Of a DNA stretch of 21,973 nucleotides, positions 1-7,361 are shown one piece after another (within the stretch, counting starts at the first letter, position 1; each line of letters begins with the position of its first letter). The position numbers and the translations under genes were made by a program. The notes beneath the pieces were generated by a model, which saw nothing but the letters and a program-made list of their open reading frames with translations, made no database searches and was not told where the DNA came from. Origin of the DNA: JAEMQF01 sp031419715 (lineage in GTDB: Bacteria > Pseudomonadota > Gammaproteobacteria > Burkholderiales > Burkholderiaceae_C); contig JANOLJ010000449.1 in assembly GCA_031419715.1 (NCBI GenBank), positions 1 through 21,973 of the forward strand, given 5' to 3'.

Positions 1-911
1 CCTTCGTGGGGTAGCGCGACGAGGATGGCCAACGCGGCATCCGACAACGGTACCCGGTGCTCCTTGCCGGCCTTCATGCGTTCGCCTGGGCAGGCCCACA
101 CCGCCGCGTCGAGGTCGATTTCATTCCAGCGTGCACCGCGAACTTCACCGGAGCGCCCAGCGGTCAGGATCGTGAATTCGAGGGCGCGCGCGCTCATTCC
201 CGCCTGGCCGCGCAAGGCCTGCATGAACGCGCCGACTCCGCCCACGGGCAAGGCGCTGTGATGGCCGGCGTTCGCCACCGACCGCGCCGCGGGCAACACC
301 GTGTCAAGGTGGCCTCGCCAGCGCGCGGGGTTCAAGCCGGCGCGGTAGCCGCGCGTCGTCGCCCAGTCCAGTACCGATTCAAGGCGACCGCGCAGGCGCG
401 ACGCGGTCTCGGTCTTCTGAGTCCAGATCGGTTCGAGCACCGCCAGCACCTGCGGCAGTCCTACGTCACGAACCAGCAGATCGCCGATCAGCGGGTAGGC
501 GTAGGTCTCCAGCGTGTTGCGCCATTGCTGCGCGTGTTTGGCGTTGCGCCAGCCGGCCTCGTGCGCGTCGATGTACGCCAGCGCACAGACCTTGAACGTC
601 TTCGCTGCGGCCTGCTCGGCCTTGAGCGCACTGCGCAGCGCGCGCGCATCGGCGATCGGGTCGACGCCTTCCTTGACCTTCGCGCGGGCAGTGCGTGCGG
701 CGTCACGGGCGCTGGCGAGCGTCACATCCGGGAAACCGCCCAGACCCATGTCGCGCCGCTTGTCTCCGACCTGAATACGCAGCACCCAACTGCGCGCACC
801 GCTCGTGGTCACCTGCAACGCGAGCCCAGCGACGCCACCGACGAAGTGCAAGCCCGGTGTCGTCAGGCGGCCGACTGCAAGCGGTCCTAGCTCTTTCGCT
901 TTGCGGCCCAT
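1..911 (-). CDS. P4-type tyrosine recombinase/integrase (3' end cut off by window edge)
   Basis: Site-specific recombinase expected to integrate and excise a genomic island. Read on the minus strand from ATG at 911, 303 codons are visible before the window ends, so the C-terminal part is missing. Residues 1-90 look like the arm-binding DUF4102 domain (GLHFVGG, LALQV, RRDMGLGGFPDVTLASAR, then GVDPIADAR). Residues about 105-195 resemble the core-binding SAM-like domain. The catalytic domain begins near 215, with the first catalytic arginine in TAGRSGEVRGARW (R253) and the ERMK...HRVPLS hairpin segment at 278-290. The HxxR and tyrosine motifs would lie outside the window. The gene starts 168 bases from the 3' end of a tRNA-Ser gene and runs in the same direction, the usual layout of tRNA-integrated islands. 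Whether the enzyme is intact cannot be judged. Confidence 0.93.
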   Translation of the reverse strand, partial: MGRKAKELGPLAVGRLTTPGLHFVGGVAGLALQVTTSGARSWVLRIQVGDKRRDMGLGGFPDVTLASARDAARTARAKVKEGVDPIADARALRSALKAEQAAAKTFKVCALAYIDAHEAGWRNAKHAQQWRNTLETYAYPLIGDLLVRDVGLPQVLAVLEPIWTQKTETASRLRGRLESVLDWATTRGYRAGLNPARWRGHLDTVLPAARSVANAGHHSALPVGGVGAFMQALRGQAGMSARALEFTILTAGRSGEVRGARWNEIDLDAAVWACPGERMKAGKEHRVPLSDAALAILVALPHE

Positions 912-1079
912 CGCGAAATCCTCGTTTTCGTCGTACCCATCGCCGCACCCATCAATTCGGGTGCGGCTGGATGATACGTCGAGAAACCGTTTGACGCAAT
1001 GAATCCGGCTGAAAGCCAGTATTCATGCGGGTTACGAGGGTGTTTGCGATCCGGAGTGAGACGGCCTGAAAGGTCCATC

Positions 1080-1102
1080 TGGCGGAAGAGGTGAGATTCG
1101 AA
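1080..1102 (-). other. candidate att core at the 3' end of tRNA-Ser
   Basis: This is the T-arm/acceptor 3' segment of the tRNA-Ser gene including encoded CCA. P4-type integrases commonly recombine at such tRNA 3' ends, leaving a direct repeat at the far end of the island. Only this copy is in the window, so the call rests on the adjacent integrase and not on a seen duplication. Confidence 0.4.
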
Positions 1103-1167
1103 CTCACGGACCCTTGCGGGTCGCCGGTTTTCAAGACCGGTGCAATCGACCACTCTGCCACTCTTCC
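1080..1167 (-). tRNA. tRNA-Ser(UGA)
   Basis: On the minus strand the sequence begins GGAAGAG and ends CTCTTCC-G-CCA, giving a perfect seven-pair acceptor stem and an encoded CCA. The anticodon loop CTTGAAA carries UGA on a CCGGT/ACCGG stem. The long variable arm GACCCGCAAGGGTC forms its own stem, as in class II tRNAs, and GTTCGAATC is the T loop. The total of 88 bases including CCA is normal for tRNA-Ser. It lies 24 bases downstream of the class II aldolase gene on the same strand. Confidence 0.97.
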
Positions 1168-1191
1168 TGATCGAGCGAGCAGTCTAAGCCA

Positions 1192-1944
1192 TCACTCCCG
1201 GTACGACGTATCGACTCGGTCCACCAAACGCGTCAGCGCGTCCAGCACGTCCTGCCCGGCGCCGAAATCGGCGCGGAATTGGAACGAGTCTTCGGTGCAG
1301 CGCCTTTGTACGATTTCGGGGATGTCAATCACGGGCCCCATGGCCATCGACGCGAGTTGAATTTCGCAGGCGCGGTTCAGCGTCCACAGCGTGACGAAGG
1401 TCTTGGCCAAAGTCGATCCCCAGGCGAGCAGCCCGTGGTTGCGCAAAATCACGGCGGGCTTGTCCGCGACATTGCGCACCAGGCGCGGGCCTTCCTCGGC
1501 ATGCACCGTGATGCCTTCGAAGTCGTGGTACGCCACCTTGTCGCGCAACTGGGCCGAATAGAAGTTGCTCATCGACAGCCCGGCTTTCGAACACGCCACG
1601 GCGATGCCGGCCGTCGTGTGCGTATGCATCACGCAGTGCGCGCCGGCAATGCCCGCGTGGATCGCGGCGTGTACCGTGAACCCGGCCGGATTCACTGGCC
1701 AGGGCGAGGCGCCCACCTTGCGGCCCTGCGTGTCGATCTTCACCAGGTTCGAAGCCTTGACTTCGCTGTAGTGCAGGCCGAACGGGTTGATGAGGAAATG
1801 CGTGTCCTGCCCTTCCAGGCGCAGCGTGATGTGGTTGTAGATCATCTCCGTCCAGCCCAGGTGGGCGAAGATGCGGTAGCACGCGGCCAGGCGAACGCGT
1901 GCGTCCCACTCGGCGTCGCTGCAGTCGATGGATCGTGTCGTCAT
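1192..1944 (-). CDS. class II aldolase/adducin family protein
   Basis: A 250-residue cytosolic protein of the fuculose-1-phosphate aldolase/adducin fold. Seen directly: LINPFGLHYSEVKASNLVKID near 51-70, NPAGFTVHAAIH (85-96), HTHTTAG (107-113) and LRNHGLLAWG (167-176). H107, H109 and H170 match the three zinc-binding histidines of the family. Family members are lyases, epimerases or decarboxylases acting on small sugar or hydroxy-acid substrates; which applies here cannot be told. ATG at 1944 was chosen because GAGAGG lies just upstream; an in-frame start at 1971 adds nine residues. The gene sits between tRNA-Ser and apaH on the same strand, with 41 bases to the apaH stop. It has no obvious link to the distant otn locus, although otnC belongs to the same superfamily. 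Confidence 0.9.
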   Translation of the reverse strand: MTTRSIDCSDAEWDARVRLAACYRIFAHLGWTEMIYNHITLRLEGQDTHFLINPFGLHYSEVKASNLVKIDTQGRKVGASPWPVNPAGFTVHAAIHAGIAGAHCVMHTHTTAGIAVACSKAGLSMSNFYSAQLRDKVAYHDFEGITVHAEEGPRLVRNVADKPAVILRNHGLLAWGSTLAKTFVTLWTLNRACEIQLASMAMGPVIDIPEIVQRRCTEDSFQFRADFGAGQDVLDALTRLVDRVDTSYRE

Positions 1945-1985
1945 GGGCCTCTCACTGCAAAGTGCCGGCATGGTAGCAAGGCGGT

Positions 1986-2831
1986 TCAGGTCGAGCGCTC
2001 TTCGCCAACCTTGCGCTGCCGCTGCCCGGCTTCGCACTCGACTTGAATCACTTCGCGCTGCACCCCGTCGATGCGCACCGCGGTGAGCTTGCCACCCCAG
2101 ACGCAGCCGGTGTCCAGACCCAGCAGCTCGGGGCGATTCACCAGACCGAAAGTCGACCAATGGCCGAAGGCGATGGGTGTGCCCTGGGTTTGCCGGCCCG
2201 GCGCCTCGAACCAAGGCACCAGACCGGGTGGCGCGGCGTTCTCGCCATCCTTGGTTTTCAAGTCGAGCGTGCCGTCAGGGCCGACGAAGCGGATGCGTGT
2301 CAGCACGTTGACGATCAGGCGCAGCCGCACGAAACCGCTCAAGCCTGCGTCCCATCGCGTCGGCTCGTCGCCGTACATCGTGCGCAGGAACTCGGGCAGC
2401 TCGGCGCTGCGCAGCATGCTCCGCACTTCGTCGCCGAGGCTCAGCGTCGTCGCCAGGTCCCACTGCGGCGCGACACCGGCGTGCACCATCAGCCAGCCGT
2501 GCTCGAAGGCGGCCAGGCGCTGTTCGCGCAGCCAGGCGATCCAGGCGTCGCGGTCCGGCGCGCTCAAGACGTCGCCGAACGTGTCGCCGCGGCGCAGGCG
2601 CCGGCCGCCGAACGCGACGGCGAGCAAGTGCAGGTCGTGGTTGCCCAGAATGCACAGCGCGGAGTCTCCCAATCCGCGCAGCAGCTGCAGCGTTTCGAGC
2701 GACTGCGGCCCGCGATTCACGAGGTCACCCAGCACGTACAGCCGGTCGCGCGACGCTGAAAAGTCGAGCTGCGCGAGCAGCCGCCGCAGTGCGCCACAGC
2801 ACCCCTGAACGTCGCCCACCAGATAGTTCAT
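1986..2831 (-). CDS. apaH: symmetrical bis(5'-nucleosyl)-tetraphosphatase ApaH
   Basis: Cytosolic metallophosphatase that splits Ap4A into two ADP, limiting alarmone-like dinucleotides and NpnN caps on RNA. The 281 residues match the usual family length. Motifs in order: GDVQGC at 6-11 (ApaH has Q where many phosphoesterases have H), GDLVNRGP at 35-42 (D36), GNHD at 63-66, and VHAGVAPQWD in the middle. A C-terminal FGHWSTFG and LDTGCVWGGKLTA complete the ApaH pattern. ATG at 2831 gives the canonical MNYLVGDVQG start. It is divergent from the CorC-type gene, with only 47 bases between the two start codons, so the promoters must overlap or lie inside the coding regions. Confidence 0.97.
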   Translation of the reverse strand: MNYLVGDVQGCCGALRRLLAQLDFSASRDRLYVLGDLVNRGPQSLETLQLLRGLGDSALCILGNHDLHLLAVAFGGRRLRRGDTFGDVLSAPDRDAWIAWLREQRLAAFEHGWLMVHAGVAPQWDLATTLSLGDEVRSMLRSAELPEFLRTMYGDEPTRWDAGLSGFVRLRLIVNVLTRIRFVGPDGTLDLKTKDGENAAPPGLVPWFEAPGRQTQGTPIAFGHWSTFGLVNRPELLGLDTGCVWGGKLTAVRIDGVQREVIQVECEAGQRQRKVGEERST

Positions 2832-2878
2832 GCCTCGATTCTGCTACGCTGCGCTTCCCCAGTGACGGCGCCAAGCGC

Positions 2879-4192
2879 ATGGATGTTGCCCTCCTGCTCT
2901 TCCTGATTCTTCTCAATGCCTTGTTCGCCATGTCGGAAATGGCGCTGACGGCCAGTCGCAAGGCGAGACTGCAAGTGATGGTGGAGGCCGACGACGCCGG
3001 CGCGCAGGCGGCGATGGACCTGCACGACAACCCGACGAAGTTTTTGTCGACGGTGCAGATCGGCATCACGTCGATCGGCATCCTGAACGGCATCGTCGGC
3101 GACGCCGCGTTCTCCGCGCCGTTCGCGCGCTGGTTGAACCTGACCTTCGGCATGCAGGACCGCGGCGCGGAGATTGCCGCCACCGCGATGGTGGTCATCG
3201 TCATCACGTTCCTGACGATCATCTTCGGCGAGCTGGTCCCCAAACGCGTCGGTCAGATCTACCCCGAAACAGTGGCGCGGCTCGTGGCGCGCCCGATGGA
3301 GTGGCTTTCCACCGCGGCGCGACCCTTCGTGCGCCTGCTGACGGTGTGCACCGAGGCCTGCCTGCGCTTGCTGGGCATGCACAACCCGCCGGACCGCAGC
3401 GTCACCGAGGAAGAAATCGCCGCGAGTCTGGTCGAAGGGCTGGATGCCGGCGTGATCGAGGCGCATGAGCACCAGATGGTGCGCAATGTGTTTCGCCTGG
3501 ACGACCGGCAAGTCGGCTCGATGATGATCCCGCGCGCCGAGATTGTCTGGCTCGACGCCGACGACACCACCGACGACGTGTTGCGCGTCATCGCCAACGA
3601 AGAACATTCGCGCTACCCGGTGTGCCGCGGTGGCTTGGACGATGTGCTCGGCGTGGTGTCGGCGCAGACCCTGTTGCAGCGTTCGATTCAGGGTCAGCCG
3701 CTGGCGCTGACAGAGGGCCTGCAGGCTGCGGTGTTCGTCCCGGAAACGCTCTCGGGCATGGAGCTGCTCGACAATTTCCGCGCCTCGAACGCCCAACTCG
3801 TATTCGTCGTCGACGAATACGGCGAGGTGCAGGGCATGATCACGGTGCGCGATGTGCTGGAGGCCATCACCGGCGAGTTCACAACGCCGTCCAACGAGGA
3901 CTCATGGGGCGTGCAGCGCGCCGATGGCACGTGGCTGTTCGACGGGCTGATTCCGGTGCCGGAGCTGAAAGACAGGCTCGCGCTGAAGGAGCTGCCCGAA
4001 GAAGACCGCGGCCGCTATAACACGCTCGCGGGAATGATCATGTTGTTGCTGGGGCGCCTGCCCAAGACCGCTGACTCGGTGGAATGGGACGGTTGGCGCT
4101 TCGAGGTGGTTGACCTCGACGGCAAGCGCGTTGACAAAGTGCTTGCCAGCCTGTTGATGCGGCGCCTGGAGGATGACGCGGCGTCGAACTGA
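2879..4192 (+). CDS. CNNM/HlyC-CorC family membrane protein
   Basis: A 437-residue inner-membrane protein of the CNNM (DUF21) plus CBS pair plus CorC_HlyC family, linked to Mg2+/Co2+ efflux or resistance and often misnamed haemolysin. The first helix starts at the N-terminus (MDVALLLFLILLNALFAMSEMAL), and SEMAL with TVQIGIT are DUF21 signatures. Further hydrophobic helices follow, ending with TFLTIIFGELVPKRVG. Two CBS repeats occupy roughly 205-325 (MIPRAEIVWLDAD, SRYPVCRG, QLVFVVDEYGEVQGMITVRDVLEAI). The C-terminal transporter-associated domain covers about 345-425. ATG at 2879 was chosen because the hydrophobic segment begins there; the frame extends 30 codons upstream into apaH. It is divergent from apaH. 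Confidence 0.94.
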   Translation: MDVALLLFLILLNALFAMSEMALTASRKARLQVMVEADDAGAQAAMDLHDNPTKFLSTVQIGITSIGILNGIVGDAAFSAPFARWLNLTFGMQDRGAEIAATAMVVIVITFLTIIFGELVPKRVGQIYPETVARLVARPMEWLSTAARPFVRLLTVCTEACLRLLGMHNPPDRSVTEEEIAASLVEGLDAGVIEAHEHQMVRNVFRLDDRQVGSMMIPRAEIVWLDADDTTDDVLRVIANEEHSRYPVCRGGLDDVLGVVSAQTLLQRSIQGQPLALTEGLQAAVFVPETLSGMELLDNFRASNAQLVFVVDEYGEVQGMITVRDVLEAITGEFTTPSNEDSWGVQRADGTWLFDGLIPVPELKDRLALKELPEEDRGRYNTLAGMIMLLLGRLPKTADSVEWDGWRFEVVDLDGKRVDKVLASLLMRRLEDDAASN

Positions 4193-4215
4193 CGCGCGTC
4201 GCAGCGCGCGGTGGG

Positions 4216-4911
4216 TCAGGCGCGCGCGGTGCGCGCCCGCGAGGGTATCGCGTCAAGATCGTCGAAGTAGGCCGAGCCCACCGGTTCGAGCTTCGGGTTC
4301 GAATGCCGACGGTCGCCGCCGAGCATCAGCTCGCGAATTTCGGGCTGGGGCAGGAAACGCGGGTCATCGGATTCTGGCAGGCCATCGGAGTCGTCACGCT
4401 GGCTCGTCTGGAACAACGCACGCGCATCTTGCAGGTTAGGCAGTTCGCCTTCCTTCCACGTATGAACGGGAACTTGGGCGGCCTTCAAGACCTTGGTCAG
4501 ACGCTCGTGGCGCTCCACGGTGCGCGTGGACTCGTTCTCGCCACGCACGTCGATGGCGGCCACCACGCGCGAGCTTGAGTCGCACACCAGCAGGTCCACG
4601 CTCAGCCGCCCGACCCGCTTCAGCCACTGGCCGTGCGGGTTCTCGGTGGGCACACTGATGAATCGAGCCAGCGGCACTTGTGCCAGGATCATGTGGTTGC
4701 GCGGCATCGCGCGGCGCAGCAATTCATAGGCTTGGCGTTCCGCCAGAGTCATGACACGCACGGCTTGCGGGGGCCAAGCCGCGACCGTGTCGAGAAATTC
4801 AGACCGCTTGGCAGATTGCTGCGCGACAGTTTTGCGCCGGTGCGACCACAGCACGAGCATCACCAGCACTGAAATCAGCAATGAGGCAAAGGTGGTCAAG
4901 TCGAGGTTCAT
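4216..4911 (-). CDS. membrane-anchored DUF2726 domain protein
   Basis: A 231-residue protein with one N-terminal hydrophobic segment (FASLLISVLVMLVLW) followed by a cytosolic part. The middle resembles DUF2726: LAERQAYELLRRAMP near 60-72, then LSVDLLVCDSSSRVVAAIDV followed by RHERLTKVLKAAQVPVHTW. This domain is distantly related to restriction-endonuclease-like folds, but I cannot confirm catalytic residues here (the pattern is D...D-V-R and not a clear ExK). The C-terminus is acidic then basic and looks disordered. ATG at 4911 begins MNLDLTTF; an in-frame TTG at 4920 would add three residues. It converges with the CorC-type gene, with 23 bases between stop codons. The first codons carry one copy of a 17-base repeat whose twin lies upstream at 4961-4977. 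Confidence 0.8.
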   Translation of the reverse strand: MNLDLTTFASLLISVLVMLVLWSHRRKTVAQQSAKRSEFLDTVAAWPPQAVRVMTLAERQAYELLRRAMPRNHMILAQVPLARFISVPTENPHGQWLKRVGRLSVDLLVCDSSSRVVAAIDVRGENESTRTVERHERLTKVLKAAQVPVHTWKEGELPNLQDARALFQTSQRDDSDGLPESDDPRFLPQPEIRELMLGGDRRHSNPKLEPVGSAYFDDLDAIPSRARTARA

Positions 4912-4977
4912 GGCTCGCAACGAGGAACGTGAGGACCGCAGCCTAGTTTCGGCACACCTTGGTGGTCAAGTCGAGGT
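4891..4977. repeat. 17-base direct repeat pair spanning the DUF2726 gene start
   Basis: GGTGGTCAAGTCGAGGT occurs at 4891-4907, inside the first codons of the DUF2726 gene, and again at 4961-4977, in its upstream region. The copies are 70 bases apart and identical. The remaining upstream bases to 5111 show nothing else I can name. Confidence 0.85.
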
Positions 4978-5111
4978 GCAATCAAATGAACATGACTTGC
5001 CCATTCATGCCCGGGCCGGGCGCGCGCGTCGCGTCGCCGTGTTGCGTTGCTTACACGCGGCAGTGCCAGGCGCAACAAGTTGTCGCACAGGGCTTAATCA
5101 AATTCCAAGGC

Positions 5112-5558
5112 TCACTTGCCAGCGATCCCGAGCAGCTCCACGTCGAAGTGCAGTGTGGCGTTCGGTGGAATTGGGCCGCCTCCGGCGCTGCCATAGGCAA
5201 TCGGCGCCGGGCAGGTGAGTTTTGACTTGCCGCCGACCTTCATGCGCTGCACCCCTTCCGTCCAGCACTTGATCACCCGGTTCAGCGGGAACTCGGCGGG
5301 CTTGCCGCGCGCCAGCGAGCTGTCGAACTCCTTGCCGTCCGGGAACGTGCCGCGGTAGTGCACCTTGACGACATCGGTGGCACCCGGGCTCGGCCCCGTG
5401 CCTTCCTTCAGCGCAAGGTACACCAGACCGCTGGCGGTGACGACCGCGCCGGGCTCCTTCGCCGCAATCGCGGCGGCATCGGCCTGAGCGTGCGCGTTCG
5501 ATATCGACAGGACAAGCGAAAACGACGCGAGCAGGGCGGCAAACAAATGAGACTTCAC
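5112..5558 (-). CDS. FKBP-type peptidyl-prolyl cis-trans isomerase, secreted
   Basis: Speeds cis-trans isomerisation of Xaa-Pro bonds, here in the periplasm. The 148-residue product has a signal peptide at 1-24 (basic MKSH, hydrophobic core, then NAHA before QAD). The single FKBP domain covers about 43-146. Seen motifs: LKEGTGPSPGATDVVKVHYRG, DGKEFDSSLARGKPAEFPL, VIKCWTEGVQRMKVGGK, CPAPIAYG and PPNATLHFDVELL. The tryptophan and YG positions match the active-site pocket of FKBPs. There is no long N-terminal dimerisation arm as in Mip or FkpA, so it is a compact form. It follows the predicted outer-membrane protein gene on the same strand, 93 bases downstream of that gene's stop. Confidence 0.95.
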   Translation of the reverse strand: MKSHLFAALLASFSLVLSISNAHAQADAAAIAAKEPGAVVTASGLVYLALKEGTGPSPGATDVVKVHYRGTFPDGKEFDSSLARGKPAEFPLNRVIKCWTEGVQRMKVGGKSKLTCPAPIAYGSAGGGPIPPNATLHFDVELLGIAGK

Positions 5559-5651
5559 GAGCGACTCCAGGCAAAAGGTGGGGCGCCATCATATCGAGGC
5601 CACTCACTCACAGGGTGCCGTGCGGGCCCACGCGCGCCCAACGGGGCCCGT

Positions 5652-6290
5652 TCAATAGCTGAAGGCCAGGCCCAGCAGTGCCTGGGCCTGCGTCAGCGCA
5701 TCGCCTTTGATCGACACCGTGCAGCCGCCGGAACAAAGAAACGAACCACCGCTGTTGATGAGCGTGGCCACGCCGCGCAACTCGGCGCGCAGACCCAACC
5801 AAGGCGTGACCGGCCAAGCGTAGCCGACGCCGAGGTTCATCGACGCGCGGACTTCGGTGTCGAAGCCGGCCAGGCCTGGCGCGAACCGGGTGAGGCCCAA
5901 CCCGCCGAGCACGTAAACACCCTGGCCGACCCGCGCATCGACGTAGTTGGTGCCGCCCAGGTGGACATGCGTCACTTGCAAGGGCAGGTGCCGCGGCGTG
6001 GCGCCGCCGGTTGCACCCGGCACATCGAGCGAGGTTCGCTGGTGCGAGACGAACACCTGGAGCTGCCGTGCGGTGTCGAGCGTCCATTCAATGCTGCCGG
6101 ATGCGGTGGCACCGGCGTCGAGCCGCAGCGCCTGATCCGCGGCGGGCGGCGTTGCCGCACTGCGTTGCAAGCCGCTGCCGCCGCCGGCAAAACCGGCGTA
6201 CAACGTCATGCCGCTGCCCTGCGCTGCGGCGCATGGTGTGGCGAACATCAGCAAGGCGACAAACAGGCGACCGAAGACTGGATCAGTCAT
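5652..6290 (-). CDS. predicted outer-membrane beta-barrel protein
   Basis: Not a family I can name. The 212-residue product begins with a signal peptide (MTDPVFGRLFVALLMFATPCAAAQ, cleavage near 22-23) and then has short alternating strands rich in Gly, Thr and aromatic residues. Segments such as TQ-like LQVFVSHQRTSLDV, LQVTHVHLGGTNYVDA, GVYVLGGLGLTRF, ASMNLGVGYAWPV and LRAELRGVATL are typical of OmpA/OmpX-type small barrels. The chain ends QALLGLAFSY with a terminal aromatic, matching the beta-signal for outer-membrane insertion. Two cysteines near the end (FLCSGGCTVS) could form a small disulphide loop. ATG at 6290 places the signal peptide at the N-terminus; the frame is open further upstream but without signal-like sequence. 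Confidence 0.75.
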   Translation of the reverse strand: MTDPVFGRLFVALLMFATPCAAAQGSGMTLYAGFAGGGSGLQRSAATPPAADQALRLDAGATASGSIEWTLDTARQLQVFVSHQRTSLDVPGATGGATPRHLPLQVTHVHLGGTNYVDARVGQGVYVLGGLGLTRFAPGLAGFDTEVRASMNLGVGYAWPVTPWLGLRAELRGVATLINSGGSFLCSGGCTVSIKGDALTQAQALLGLAFSY

Positions 6291-6420
6291 GCCTGCGATC
6301 TTAGAGGGGGAGATGCCGGCATCAATGCGTGGTTTCGTCGCAACTCTATGACCTGCGGCGATATTCTTCTGGCACCAGGAAGCGTGAGTTTGTTTGCGAT
6401 GCGTGCGTGCAAGTTGTTTC

Positions 6421-6485
6421 GGTGTCGCGGCGGGGCCGATTTGCATCCCCTCGTATGCGGGGCGACACCCGCTTCTGGGTGTCGC
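6421..6485 (+). promoter_or_regulatory. possible alternative-pairing RNA leader
   Basis: GCGACACCC (6462-6470) can pair with GGGTGTCGC (6477-6485) to form a perfect 9-bp hairpin with a six-base loop. Its first eight bases can instead pair with GGTGTCGC at 6421-6428. The two pairings exclude each other, as in attenuators and riboswitches. The element lies about 87 bases upstream of the start codon of the next plus-strand gene. No U-tract follows the 9-bp hairpin. Function is inferred only from shape. Confidence 0.35.
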
Positions 6486-6572
6486 GGGAGGCCGCAGACG
6501 CTGCGATGCTTGCGCCATGGATTCGTCAGGGCCAGTGGCCAACGAATCGAACCCAGCAAAAGGAAATCGGAA

Positions 6573-7361
6573 ATGACAGTTGCCTCAATGTTCGGTCAAC
6601 TCACCCAAAGCACGTTCACCAGTGATGCAGCCATGCAGCGCTCCCGCGAGGGCTACCGGCCGAAGGTCAGCCCGCTGCGCAGCGGGCAAGCACAACTGGC
6701 GCTGTGGAGCGAGCGGCTGACGCAACAGAGTGAACTCGCCACAGCCCGCCAGATCGCCGGCCTGTCCGATGCTGAATTGGCCACGCTGGCCACCGAATTC
6801 GCGCTCTCACCGCGCTACCGGCGTACCGACAAGATGCGCTTTGCCGCGCCCGCGGGAGTGGTGGCTTTCGCCGCGGGCTTGTTGGGGCTGATGCTGCAGG
6901 ATGCGTCGCTCGGCGCGGCGGGTCGCGGCATGTTGTCGGCATTCGAAGTGCTTTGCCTGGGCAGCCTGCTCGGCGGTTTGGTCGCCGTGGCGTTCGCGAC
7001 GACAAAGGCCTTCGGTCTCACCTCAGTGCAGCTCGCCTACGGCCAGGCGGGTCTGTACTGCGGCGTGCTCGACGAGCAACACCCCTGGTTGTACAAGACC
7101 TTCCTGCTGATGCGCAATGCCGCGGCCCTTGAGTATCGAGACACCGTGTTGCGCGACCGCGGCGTGTTGCGTGGCGTCGATTGCGTGTTGATGCGCGAGA
7201 TCGCCCACGCCGATGAAGAGCGCGTGATGACGTTGACGGCTCGCGCGGTCGCCGAACAGGTGCAGGGTCGCGAGGCCGGCGTCGAGCACCCCGCGGACAC
7301 GGGTCACGCCGAGCCGCGCCTCACGCTCGTGGACAACGGGGTCATCAGCGCGGCTGCGTGA
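6573..7361 (+). CDS. two-helix membrane protein of unknown function
   Basis: I do not recognise this family. The 262-residue product has a soluble N-terminal third (charged, Gln-rich, with ARQIAGLSDAELATLATEF). Two adjacent transmembrane helices follow at about 90-109 and 120-142, and then a soluble C-terminal part of about 110 residues. The loop between the helices is short, so both termini probably face the cytosol. After the helices, FGLTSVQLAYGQAGLYCGVLDEQ and WLYKTFLLMRNAAALEYRDTVL are the most structured-looking stretches. AAGGAAATCGG just upstream of ATG at 6573 is a good ribosome site and decides the start. The last 17 bases overlap the convergent DUF3014 gene. The 282 bases between this gene and the divergent outer-membrane gene hold the paired hairpin element. 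Confidence 0.8.
   Translation: MTVASMFGQLTQSTFTSDAAMQRSREGYRPKVSPLRSGQAQLALWSERLTQQSELATARQIAGLSDAELATLATEFALSPRYRRTDKMRFAAPAGVVAFAAGLLGLMLQDASLGAAGRGMLSAFEVLCLGSLLGGLVAVAFATTKAFGLTSVQLAYGQAGLYCGVLDEQHPWLYKTFLLMRNAAALEYRDTVLRDRGVLRGVDCVLMREIAHADEERVMTLTARAVAEQVQGREAGVEHPADTGHAEPRLTLVDNGVISAAA

Noticed and set aside
57..890. Long plus-strand open frame (277 codons)
   Set aside because: Antisense to the integrase, whose domain motifs are clear on the minus strand.
1945..2214. Longer start for the class II aldolase protein
   Set aside because: Extension lies inside apaH in another frame; GAGAGG before ATG 1944 supports the shorter form.
2828..3796. Minus-strand open frame of 322 codons
   Set aside because: Antisense to the CorC-type gene; His/Arg/Gln-rich shadow sequence.
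5608..5651. GGGCCC...GGGCCC as a terminator after the outer-membrane protein gene
   Set aside because: Each arm is self-complementary and there is no U-tract; pairing is ambiguous in GC-rich sequence.
5358..6572. Upstream extension of the two-helix protein frame
   Set aside because: Runs antisense through the FKBP and outer-membrane genes; the good ribosome site at 6560-6570 points to the start at 6573.
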